Source: Chloranthus sessilifolius (lineage: Eukaryota > Streptophyta > Magnoliopsida > Chloranthales > Chloranthaceae). From it: a DNA stretch of 64,000 nt. The notes beneath the pieces were generated by a model, which was not told the origin of the DNA, did no database searches, and saw only the letters and a program-made list of their open reading frames with translations. Positions within the stretch are counted from its first letter, which is position 1. The number at the start of each line of letters is the position of its first letter. The stretch spans positions 36,267,000-36,330,999 of the forward strand of contig CM037588.1 in assembly GCA_021018995.1 (NCBI GenBank), in the 5' to 3' direction. Positions 11,473-21,836 of this stretch are shown here, one piece after another. The position numbers were made by a program, and so were the translations under genes.

Positions 11473-12289
11473 CCTCACATGAATGGTGGGGATTATTTTT
11501 CAATTGATATTTTGGATGAGCTTGTGGAAGCGACTTTTTGTTAAGCACTATTTTATACCATTTTATACCCCTTTAAACTTCGCTTTTGATAGGACCTAGA
11601 GTATTTAATACTTGTTTATAGCATTGTTTTATAGCAAGGAGTTAATTGTGTCCTTAGTACAATTTTCAATTAAAAAGCGCCAATAAGGAGAGTTTTAGAG
11701 TAATCCAATAGAGCTGAATTGAAGCATGCAGCTGGGCACTATAGGAAGCTACATCAAAGCTTCAGTAACAACAGCTATACCTTCACCTTTGTGCACAAAC
11801 CTGCACAATAGATGTTGCCATCAAATTGTGCAATGCTGAGAAAGAGCACCTGTCAAAGAAGCCATGCAATTAAAACTGCACATTCAATACCTCCTTCTGT
11901 AGCCATCTTCTTAAGCAGATCAAGCTAGCATGATGTACAATAGCTGCCCCTTGCGGATTGGTGCTGAAACATAAGCACACTTGACTTGTTTAGAAGCTGG
12001 GTCAGCACACCTAGTAAATGGAAGTGCACATGATTTCAGCATCAGAAGCTGCCTGTCAAGTTGCACCAGCAGTCCATCGACCTCTTGAGTGGATACTCTT
12101 CAGCTCCAGCAATCCCTTCAAGTCAGCAGCTCAACCTATCGGCTACAAAGAGCACCCAACCTCCCATTGAAGTTGTCAATAGCTTCAAGTTGCTGCTTCA
12201 GCAAACTGCAAACCAGCCGAAGCCATGCACTCCTCATTACCTTTAGAACCTATCTAGCTTTTTAATCCAGAAGCTCACATACCTGTTGA

Positions 12290-13100
12290 CTTGATAGGAA
12301 AAGCCCAAAGCTCAACCTCTCGACATGAAGTGCCTTGCAGCCTTGAACCCATCGAAATAGTTGCTAAAGCCTTGAGCTGTTGTTCAACCTGTCGAAGGCT
12401 TAAAGTGAGTGCAGCCTATACTCCATTCACCAATCCTCTCGAATGCAAACCCCCCAATCTTTTCGCCAAACCTGTCGAGCACTCCAAGCCTTGATCTTGT
12501 CGACAGCAAGAGATTTCAGCACTCTATTCAATCCTGTCGACAGCTTGAGGCTGCTGCAAACCAAACCTCTCGATAAGCTTCCTTTGAACCTGTCGACCAT
12601 CTAGTGCACAAACCTCTCAAGATCCCAGCTGGCATCTTCAGCCAACCTCAATCCTCAAGACCAGCAGCCAAGCTTCAAACCTCCCATGCCAACCTGTCGA
12701 CCATTTGAAGGCTTGAACCTCTCAACATCTTCCCTTAGCTGCAATCTAAACCACTCGACCAGCACCTTCCAATCCCGTCAAGAACTCCAGGTAGCAGCCC
12801 TTCTAACCTGTCGACAACCATGTTTACATGCAGCTCCATCCTCTCGAGAAGATGCTTCAGCTAACTTGTCAACAACTTGTGGCTCCACACAGTCCATCCT
12901 CTCGACATCTTCAGTTGCTCATTTAAGCTCCAATAAAACCTGTCGAACAGATTGAGCTTCAAGCTTCTTCTCCATCTTGTCGACCACTTAAAGATTTGAA
13001 TCTGTCGACACATTCTCAGGCATGCATCCTCTCGACATTTGAAGTGTAGCCAACCTCTCGAGAACAGAAACTTGCACCTGCAAACCTGCCGAGATGTGCT
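12290..13100. repeat. Degenerate array of CCTGTCGAC / CCTCTCGAC motifs
   Basis: The phrase AACCT(C/G)TCGA(C/G/A) recurs every 30-60 bp through about 800 bp, for example near 12312, 12392, 12475, 12533, 12592, 12708, 12810, 12841, 12901, 12978 and 13032. The palindromic core TCGA is preserved while the spacers vary. This is the E-family counterpart of the arrays in the other LTRs. Confidence 0.75.
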
Positions 13101-13558
13101 AGGCCACGTTCACCATCCTCATGACACCTTACTTGAAAGTGCGACACTTCATTTTCTCCACCTCAGTGCAAAAGCTGCAGAGTTTTAATGAAGCTGCCAA
13201 TGTGAACCTTCATCAGCCCACATTTTTATAATTAATTTAGCTCAGGTCCCATTTTCGGCTGTTTGGAAATAATGGCAACAGAGGTATTTTGGGGCAGCCA
13301 ATAGAATGTTTATTTGGGGCATTCTTATCTGGTTGGGTGCAATTATTTGAGGAGTGCAGCTACAAATATCAAGGGACAATAGGGATAGTTTTGGAAACAT
13401 CAAAATAAAGGTAACTGCACATGGGCAAGACTAACTGATTTTATGAAGGTGTCAACAAAAAATGTTAATGGTTGGCAAGGGCAGAGTTGGAAACTCCAGA
13501 GCATCAAATTCTCTCCTCTGATTGGCCGCAATCCAAAGCACACAGATCACTGCATTTG

Positions 13559-13566
13559 TATAAAAA
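13559..13566 (+). promoter_or_regulatory. TATA box of the element E LTR
   Basis: TATAAAAA lies about 40 bp downstream of CTGATTGGCCG. This is the same order as in the LTR at 6293-8835. Confidence 0.6.
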
Positions 13567-14717
13567 GAACTCCTTGCTGCTATAATTTCTTAGCAGGGAA
13601 TCCATGAAATAACTGTGTTTATCCTTAGCTCATTTAGGTTTTAGTTTTATTTTTCTTTTTTCTCTTCCCCCTTCTCTCCCTAATCCAGCATGTTGAATTA
13701 GACCTAAATAAGTAGTCCAGATTTGTTTTGATATTGTAAATTAAGAGTTTTGAAGCTTTGTGAATAGATTGATATTACACAAGATTGCAAATTTGGGCAC
13801 AATAGCTGTAAGATTATAGTGATTGTGGATTTTAAAGGTAATTCTAATCTATATTTCACATCCTCATATTTGATTTCCCTAGATTGGAGATTTCTATGGA
13901 TGCCAGCCAGAAATGTGGAGCTTGGTAGCCTGGCACCCACATCATCTGCAATAGTTTTCCTGTTCCAATCAAGATCAATAGATTGGAGTAATCTCGGGGA
14001 TGAACTATATCCAGTAGAAGGGCAGATCATAACCTTAGTACTATATCCAGTAGAAGGGCATATCCTAACCTTAGGATTGCTTTGATCCATTGGTGGAGAT
14101 TGGATTCTTATACCTCACCTCTGTCGGGGGAACCTGTGTAGATCAATAGGTTGGAGCAATCTCGGGGATGAACTGCATCCAGTAGTAGGGCAGATCACAA
14201 CCATAGGACTGTATCTAGTAGAAGGGCAGATCCTATCCTTAGGATTGCTTTGATCCATTGGTAGATTCGAGGGAACCTGGGTAGCTTGGAGCTAGAAAAG
14301 AGGATTGTAGCAAATCAGATCATTACAATGTCTTTGATTCAATTGATTTACAATGAGAACTGCCCTTGGCTGCCTATTTCTCACCATTTGATCTTTATTT
14401 TACCATCCATCTTCCTCCATCTTTTAGACTTAGTTTTATATTTCTATTTTATAAATTAATTAGATCTAGTGACTCCTGAAAAGCTCTCTTTCTTCTTAGA
14501 ATTATCAGATCTGTATCCAGATCTGGAGGTCTTCTATACACCCTTCTAGGTTTAGATCACTACTCCCTGTGGGACAAATTCTTACTTATCAAAACTTGCT
14601 ACAAATGGACCCTGTATCTTGCAGGTCTTGAATATTTTAGATGTGTTGAATCCATCCTTTATTTTACTTTTATCATTACATAATAATCAGCACACTAGAA
14701 ATTCCACAACAAGTTTT

Positions 14718-14735
14718 TGGCGCCGTTGCCGGGGA
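14718..14735 (+). other. Primer-binding site of element E, tRNA-Asp
   Basis: TGGCGCCGTTGCCGGGGA lies six bases after the LTR end. It equals the complement of the plant tRNA-Asp 3' end, as known for Athila. Confidence 0.92.
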
Positions 14736-17700
14736 GTTTTGATCTAGATAGTATATCTGAGTTTTTCATTTTTTGTAGATCTGATTTTTATTTTGTAGAT
14801 CTGATTTTTTTATTTTGTAGATCTGATTTCTTTTAGTGAGTTTTTATTGTTGTTCTGTTATAGATTTTAATATTGCATTCCAACTGTTTGATTTAAGGTT
14901 TGTTGCAGTTTTTGTATAGAAAACCAGTTTTAAACTGTAGCAATTCTGATTTTTTTGAGTTTTTATTCTTGGCTTCTAGTTATTTGAATAAATGTTGCTG
15001 TCACTTTTTTACCTTTTTGCAAAAATGATGGAGTGGCCTGAGTTTTTCTTTTTATTTTTAATATGCTTCAATAAGGTACTGCTGCAGTTTTTGAAATTTT
15101 GTAGATCTGGAGCAGTGGCCACAAGAGGAGTCAATGGCTTACAGCTGGAGCAGAACTGCCTGAGTTTGCATCTCCTTCCTCATTTGCATATATTTTTCAA
15201 GTTTTAAATTCTTTAAAACCAGCAGTTCTGTTGTGTTTAATGTTTTTAATTTCTGTTGTCATTCTGATTTTTGTAAATCAACAAAAACCAAATAAAAAAA
15301 TAAAAGAAAATGTAAACCCAAATAGAAATTTTTCTGATTGGTTCTTTATTATTTTTTCAGCAGTAGTAAATAAGGGCTCTTGTAGAGCCCCGACTGATCA
15401 AAAACCACATAAAAAGTAAAAAAAAATATAAAAACATAAAAAATTCTTCAGATGGCATATTTTTCTTTGCTTTCATTCGTGAATCCCCATCTAACCATGC
15501 TGAGATCATGGCCTTTCATTTTGAGGAATCATGTAGGATAATGCGAAGTGGATCATATATTGTTTTGCTAATTTAATGGAGCCATTGATTTCATTTTCCG
15601 TCACTATTTTCTACAATTAAATGGATCTCAGCTGTGTATGAATCCCGTTTCTTAACTGTGTACATCCATGCCTCAGCAATTTAAAATGCATATTGATTCA
15701 TACACTTCTACACTACTAAGCAGCATAGGGGTTCTTACAACACACATGGGGTTTCTTTTGGCACAGGTGGCTTGGAGTTTTCTTTTAGGATTTTCTGTTT
15801 AGGAATTTTAGTTTAAATTCTATTTTTAGATTACTGATTTTTCTTTCTGAGGTTAATATGTGTCCTAGTTTTACTGATTTTCTGCACTTTTGTATGATTA
15901 TATTCAGTTTTTAACTTTGTTTTCCTATTTTTTATCTGCAACTCTATTTTTATATCTGCATTTTTCTGTTTTATAGCTTTGAATTCAATTCCTTACTTTA
16001 TTTTGCTGTGTTTTTTATGTTATTAGCATTAGTTCCCTTTCATTTGCATAGCAGTTCTTTTATTTTTCTGTTCACATATGCAATTTTTAGCTTTTATTTT
16101 ATAGCAGTTCTAGCTTGGTTTTGCTATTTTTTTAGTTGTCACTATAATTTTTTTGATCATTTATTCATTTTCGCACTTTTATTTTCTACTGCATATAGTT
16201 TTTGCTGCTTATTTTTCTTTCTCATTTTTACCCTGCTGCCCTTGGTTACTCATTGTCTAGAACATTGAGGACAATGTTCATCTTAGGTTTGGCGGTATGG
16301 CAGGTGTGCCAATGAATAAGTTAATGCTAGTGTAGCTATGTTGAATTTTTTTTTGAAAATAAAGTGATTTCCCACCTAATTTTCGAAAAAGAGAAAATTA
16401 AAAACTTTTTTAAACGGAAATGAGTTGTAGTTTTAACATTTTTCATGAAGCAAATGTCAAATTTGTTTTAAAAAATTGATGTTTAGTAAACCTGAAATGA
16501 GAGAAAACTGTAAGGATACACCCGAGAAATTTGATGGAAGACCATACCTAGTGAGATTTGGGCCTGCAAAATTTTCTTGAAGAGTGTCTTGGCAATTTTT
16601 CTACTCTATGGGCTGATTAAACCTACTTTCAATCACAGGAAGTTAGGCAAATCCAAGATAAAATAGCTTGACAGCATTCATGACATTGAGGACATGAAGT
16701 AAGGCCATCCCTTGGACAGTTTGAGCTTAAAATTTTCCACCTTTGAACTGCCCTTGATACACACCATTTGAGCCCTGAAAATCCTAGTTTCTTTTTGATA
16801 AAAACCAGAAAATTTGAACCAAAACTCCCCTTGACCTGTTTTAGTTCACCCTCAATCTGAGAAATCAGGAAATAAGGGGAGAAGTGAGGTTAAAGGAGCA
16901 ACGTTTGACAGTGGTTGAAAGAGAAGGAAGCACATTTGGTGGCAGTGGTGGCATTTCAACCCATAAAAAGAAAAATAGAAGAAAAGTACAAAAAGCATAC
17001 AAAAAGAAAAGAAAAACAGCAAAGCAAAACAAAAGAATGAGAAAGAGAAGTCATTTCATTGAAAATTTGAAAAGAAGATTAGGAACTGATCACTTCAAAT
17101 ATGAAAATTCAAGAAGTAGATGGAACTATGCTGAAATGAAGGTTGTGAAGTTGCAAATCACCTCCTTACCTTACCGATTTCTCAATTTTGAATCCTATTC
17201 CACCCTCTTATTCTTTGTAAACTTCACCCATAAGCCACATTACAACCCAATGAGAAGTCCTTACTGATATGAAATTAATTGAGCTGTCATGTGGAGATGA
17301 GGATTTGTTTGATCTATGGTGAAAAAAGTTAGAAAATTTCAGAAGTTAGAGCAATGCCTATGCTCATACTTGCAGTCCTATTTGAGGGTTGCAACTACTC
17401 TTGAGCTGTGTGAATTGATGCACCCTTCTACTTTTGTTATGAGTGAACAACCATGGCAAGACATGGGTCTAAAATCCAATTTGTTTGGGGCATTATCAAA
17501 ATAGTATTCTTAAATTAAAGGTGTGCTCTGCATTAATTTTCAGGCACAATGCCTTGACATGGCTGATTGATAGTGAAGGAATTATAGCAGAATTTCAGTT
17601 TTAGAACGATATGTTTTGGCTGAGAATCCTCAAAAAAATGAATGAACATGGTGTGGAATTTATTTTTTTTATTTCAACTCTGTTTTAGCATGTTGCATTA

Positions 17701-17902
17701 GTATTAACTAATTTTATTGGAGAAGTTTGTGGGTACGTTCACTAAAAACCCTCAGGAGACTTCACTCCTCTACTAGGGAACACCTAGGGGTTTAAAAGGC
17801 TTTGTGCATGTGCCAAATGCACCCTTGTTCCCTACAAAAGTGGCATTTAATTTTATAGGTTAGTTATTTAAAATTTCACTTTGCACGAGGACTAGCAAAG
17901 GT
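14736..17902 (+). other. Element E internal region, non-coding
   Basis: T-rich sequence with a small tandem repeat of TTTTGTAGATCTGATTT at 14770-14830. Short open frames occur (14992-15207, 16008-16268, 16884-17267), but none shows a known domain. The Lys/Arg-rich frame at 16884-17267 corresponds to a merely A-rich stretch in the related copy at 5330-5400. From 16260 on, blocks are shared in order with 4600-6280. Confidence 0.7.
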
Positions 17903-17916
17903 TAGGTTTGGGGGTG
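17903..17916 (+). other. Polypurine tract of element E
   Basis: TAGGTTTGGGGGTG lies immediately before TGTTAAGCAC of the 3' LTR. Confidence 0.85.
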
Positions 17917-18152
17917 TGTTAAGCACTGTTCTATACCATTTGATATCCCTTTAAACTTTGCTTTTGATAGGACTTAGAGTAATTAATACTTGTTTATAGC
18001 ATTGCTTTGCATCAAGCAGTTAATTGCGTCCTTAGTGCAGTTTTCAGTTAAAAAGCGCCAATAAGGAGAGTTTTATAGTCATCCAATAGAGCTGAATTGA
18101 AGCATGCAGCTGGGTACTATAGGAAGCCACATCAGAGCCTCAGTTATAGCAG
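17917..18152 (+). repeat. Element E 3' LTR, truncated after ~236 bp
   Basis: It is collinear with 11539-11775, then breaks off at CAG 18150-18152. From there on the sequence matches the end of a Tat LTR. About 2.9 kb of LTR is missing. Confidence 0.85.
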
Positions 18153-18271
18153 TGCTTATATATCGATTTTGAGGTATCTCGGGACACCAAAAGCTTCGGG
18201 TGGGGTCTCCACCATCTTTTTAAAAGGAGAGCGCATCGTCGCGACGGACTCGAGAGAGCCACAATTAAATA
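18153..18271 (+). repeat. Element B 5' LTR, last ~120 bp only
   Basis: TGCTTATATATCGATTTTGA to the PBS matches B's 3' LTR around 59801-59915 (shared GAGGTATC(T/C)CGGG and AAAAGGAGAG(C/T)GCATC). The first ~1.3 kb of the LTR is missing. Confidence 0.8.
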
Positions 18272-18273
18272 GA

Positions 18274-18291
18274 TGGCGACTCTGCAGGGGA
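18274..18291 (+). other. Primer-binding site of element B, tRNA-Arg type
   Basis: TGGCGACTCTGCAGGGGA. The consensus from A, B and F (TGGCGACTC(C/T)(A/G)CTGGGGA) fits the complement of a plant tRNA-Arg 3' end, as reported for Ogre/Tat elements. B has at least one substitution. Confidence 0.75.
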
Positions 18292-19600
18292 TGTTGTTTT
18301 AGAGCTTCTACTTGAAGTTGGCCCCACTTGCATGTGTTTTTCCTTTTATTAATTTTCTTTATTTTTGCTCACTTACCCCTACAATTCGGCATTTTTATAC
18401 CTACCCCTACGATTATGTCAATTACTGCCTTAGCCGTTTGGCAGGCCTACTTGAGCATTTTTACTCACCCCTACGATTATGTCATTTACACATCTTAGCT
18501 GTTTGGCAGGGCTACTTGAGCATTTATGATTCCGTCTTTACTCACCTTAGTCGTTTGGCAGGTTACTTGCTAATCTAACTTCATATTTCATCAATGGACG
18601 TCGGCCCGTAGAGGCGGCACGAGATTCTCACTACCCATTTTTGGACTTAAAGAAAACTCCCTAACATTGAACTTAAAATTAAACAAACAAGGGACCTAAT
18701 TCAATTAGCTTTGCACGCGTAGATTTTACAAAAGGGTGGGAAAATAGGTTACGATACATCTGTCCCGATTCTTGATAGAGAAGCAGCCCTAGTGGTTATG
18801 ATCTCAAAAGGAACCACCCCTTCCAGTATCTGAAAGACGCTTGTGCAAAAGGTATATCGAGTGGGTCACCGAGCTTGTTACTTAGCCTAAAACCCTTGGT
18901 GAGTGAGTTATTGGAACCGCACCGGCCATGTATCCCTATGCACAGAAAGGAGGGACCCGTTAAAACAAAGAAAAATAGTCGCAGGAAGCATTGCTTCAAG
19001 AAAACCCTAAAAATAATTAGACCAACTCTGGTCTGCTGCTGTCAAAAAAAGATATACATATATAATTTTTAGCCTTGTGTATATAAAATATACGCTAAGC
19101 TAAAAAATCCATAATTTTTTACCTTGCATATATAATATATATGCAAAGCCAAAATTCTGAATTTTTAGCCTTGCATATATAATATATACGCTAGCCTATT
19201 TTGGCTGAGTAGCCCGAATTTGGGCCCTTCTTCACAGTTTCCTGAACCCCCCGCTTAGTGGTTGTAATACCCCCGATAAATCTCACACCATTGACTTCCA
19301 AATTGCCCTCACCGGTCAAGAGAGGTCGCCCTCTTATTGACTCTTTCGAGGGATCGGGCATCACGTGGATTTCTGTGCCTTTACATAGATCAAAGGGTTC
19401 CCTTTAATTCTTCCAAAGCGCATTGGGATCTTTCCGTGGGAGGCATTATGGGTGTGAACGCCACCCAAAAAGGGAGTTCCAAGTCCCCAAAGAACACCAC
19501 AAGAGTAGAAGATGCTAAATAGTTTTCATTTCCAAAAAATTCAAAATCACCAAACAATAAAAATTCATCCAAAAAATCTAAAAAACAAGGAAAACCTGTG
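18292..19600 (+). other. Element B 5' leader with tandem hairpin repeats
   Basis: Non-coding. At 18360-18565 about three repeats contain ACTCACCCCTACGATT followed by a small stem such as GCCTTAGCC-GTTT-GGCAGGC (18427-18446). A block at 18595-18623 (GGACGTCGGCCC, then GGCGGCACGAGA) and one at 18760-18880 are conserved in A and F. Three palindromes lie at 19071-19197. No ORF here is conserved among the three elements. Confidence 0.7.
19071..19197. repeat. Palindrome cluster of element B, leader copy (3 units)
   Basis: Units are at 19071-19101, 19121-19149 and 19167-19197. Each has arms of the type AGCCTTGCATATA and TATACGC(A/T)AGGCT around an AT centre. The same palindrome recurs in B's 3' LTR at 58743-58921. 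It is unrelated in sequence to A's palindrome but sits at the homologous place upstream of gag. Confidence 0.85.
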
Positions 19601-19699
19601 GTACCATAACCACGGCATCATGTTACCCTCGATCATCCCATAGGGGAAGGAGACAGAAAGTGTTCGGGCCTCACCCGAGGAATCCATACCTGACCAGCC

Positions 19700-21836
19700 A
19701 CCAAACCATATCTTGGGCGGTCAATCTGGCTTACGCCGATCCCGATTCATCCCCACCACTTTCCCCATAACATTCTCATATGGAGGAGATGCCCATCTCT
19801 GATTCCCTCACCCTATCCCGATTCAACATCACCGAACCCTTCGATGCACCCATTTTTTCTTCAACCACTACTCAAAATCCACCCCATTTTTCCTCCACTA
19901 CAACCCAAAATTCACCCCCTTTTCCTTCTACATCCACTCCAAATCTCCCCCATTCTTTCCCATCCACCCAAACCATGCCTAAATTTCCCCCATCCACACA
20001 AATCATGCCCCATTTCCCCACATCTACAAGGTTATGCCCAATTTTCCCATATCCACTCCACATCCACCTCACTTTCCCTCCACATCCAATCCAAATCCAA
20101 CACATTTCCCCCCATCTACCCAGGTCATGCCTAATTTTCCTCACCCATCTACCCTGGTCATTCCCAATTTTCCCCACACATCTACCTAAACCATGCCCAT
20201 TTTTTCCTCCACATCCAATCAAGTCACGCACACTTTTTCCCATACACCCCCCTCATTGGAAGGGTCATCCACATCCACCCCCTTATTTGATCATATGTCC
20301 ATGATGGAGGACATGATAAGGGCGCACACCACATGGAAGGCATCCCAAAGCCTTCCTAATCAACCACCAAACTCCCAACATCCTCTCCAAAATCTCCATA
20401 ACTCATTCCCCCAAAACACCAACCTCAATCAACCACCCATAATCCATACCACCCAAGGCTCATGGAACCATTTGAATGGGCCTCAAAGGCCCCATGTCCA
20501 ATCCCAAGCGCATGCCCACTCAACCCCGAGTGTGACATTTTCAAACCCTCCATCATTCCCCCAATTTCCCACATTCACCTACACCCACTAAGCCCCCATT
20601 GCCCCTCAAATGGAAAACCCCTCTCATCCAATCCCACAAACCTGCATGGACCCTATCCATCCACACTCATCACATCCAACCCAATATGGGAATCCCTCCC
20701 AAAACTTCGACCATCCCCAATTCACCCCTCATCTAAATTCTCTTCACCCACACCCTTCACAATATGGGAACCCATCTCAAACCATCCAAAATCTCCAATT
20801 TACACATCCTCTTACCCTAAACCAAATCATCCCAATCCTCATCAACTCCAATGGTCTCACCATGCACCCGCTCAACACCTCCAAAATCCACCATTCGCTC
20901 ATCCTCTTACCCCACAAACTAATCATTAAAGCTTCCCACACCTACAATGGTCCCACCAAACACCCGTCTAACCCATTCAAAATCAACCAAATAATCTCAC
21001 CCCTCCACCACCATTTATTGATGTGAGTCATCAATATGAAGAAGATGAGGCCCGAAATAGTGGAGCCTACATGGGGGCATTAACAAATTTTAACCCACCA
21101 CCAGCCACATTCACCAACCAACAGATAGCTTAGAACGAGGCAGGGCAGTCTACTGGGAGAGCAGCCCCGATACTACCATTCAGAGAGTCCAAATTGTTAA
21201 GAGACTAAATGGACAAAATTCAAAAATAATTGATGAAGTTGGGAAGGGCCGAAATCCATGGCACTAATTTTTCTGGCCTTTGCTTTTTTGCTGAGGTGCC
21301 ACTACCACCCAAATTCAAGGTGCCTACTTTTGATAAATTCAATGGCACGGATAATCTAATTACAAATCTGAAATCCTACTATGGGGATATGTGCCAATAT
21401 GGAGGAGATGAACGACTCCTCAACAAATTGTTCCAAAAGAGACTCACTGGCCCGACATTGAGGTTGTTCACTTCCGTTGCAGCAAGCTAGCTTTGCTGAT
21501 TTTGTAAGAAACACCAATCCCTGGGAAGACACGACAACAGATGGATGGGTAAACAAAAGTACGGTTAGTGGGGCCAGTGGGGTCCATAAATTTTCCAAAC
21601 AAATGACTAAGAGAAGAGCAGGGGTAGACGTCAAAGCCATAATAACCACACAGTACAGTATCAACATGGTACCATTTCAATTTGGGGCAACACAGAAAGC
21701 CTCAGCACCAGCAAATCCAGCTCCCAGTCACGGCAATGGCCCATGGGCATCAATGACCCCCGAACAGAGAAGGGCCCGATATAACAGAATGTTCACTCCC
21801 CTAGGGCAGTCCCTGAATGTCCTTTTGTCCTAGCTA
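19700..21836 (+). pseudogene. gag: Element B Gag, proline-rich N-terminus and capsid core
   Basis: The start is unclear. The first shared motif with A is YADPDSSPP near 19730. A long Pro/Ser/Thr/His-rich region follows with repeated phrases such as QYGNPSQ (near 20690 and 20770), broken by frameshifts near 20200-20300 and TAA 20589-20591. From 21230 the capsid core is visible: LPPKFKVPTFDKFNG, then KLFQKRLTGPTLRLFTS. TAG 21488-21490 is near its end. The C-terminal part (FVRNTNPWEDT, then MTPEQRRARYNRMFTPLGQS) ends at TAG 21831-21833. B retains the capsid core that A lacks, although no frame is intact. Confidence 0.75.

Larger units (their letters stand above)
3740..11538 (+). mobile_element. 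Athila-type sequence arranged internal - LTR - internal
   Basis: On the left are a gag fragment and a 3' internal region ending in a polypurine tract (3740-6292). In the middle is one LTR (6293-8835). On the right are a tRNA-Asp-type PBS, gag and protease (8843-11538). One LTR thus serves as 3' LTR for the left part and 5' LTR for the right part. The two gag copies differ clearly, so they come from different copies. The right part is interrupted at 11539 by element E, and its pol and 3' LTR are not in the window. Confidence 0.75.
11539..14711 (+). repeat. Element E 5' LTR (3173 bp)
   Basis: The LTR begins TGTTAAGCAC and ends TTCCACAACA. The first 200 bp match the 3' LTR at 17917-18148 with scattered differences. 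The middle (about 12290-13100) carries an array around TCGA. The 3' part has the block GATTTCCCTAGATTGGA and several copies of a TATCCAGTAGAAGG module (near 14010, 14044 and 14170). Confidence 0.88.
11539..18152 (+). mobile_element. Element E: gene-less Athila-type element (LARD-like), right end truncated
   Basis: It has a complete 5' LTR (11539-14711), a perfect tRNA-Asp PBS, a 3.2-kb internal region without gag or pol, a polypurine tract, and only the first ~236 bp of the 3' LTR. It inserted into the protease-downstream region of the Athila-type element (left flank CTTTT). The right side is a deletion junction with element B, so no target duplication can be checked. A long non-coding internal region with intact priming signals fits a large retrotransposon derivative mobilised in trans. 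Confidence 0.8.

Noticed and set aside
16884..17267. Lys/Arg-rich open frame in element E as a nuclear protein gene
   Set aside because: The related region at 5330-5400 is A-rich but not open in a corresponding frame, and no domain is visible. Low-complexity A-rich DNA explains it.
19872..20243. Minus-strand Gly/Trp-rich open frame overlapping B's gag
   Set aside because: It is the shadow of the proline-rich gag frame (CCN codons read as NGG). No family character.
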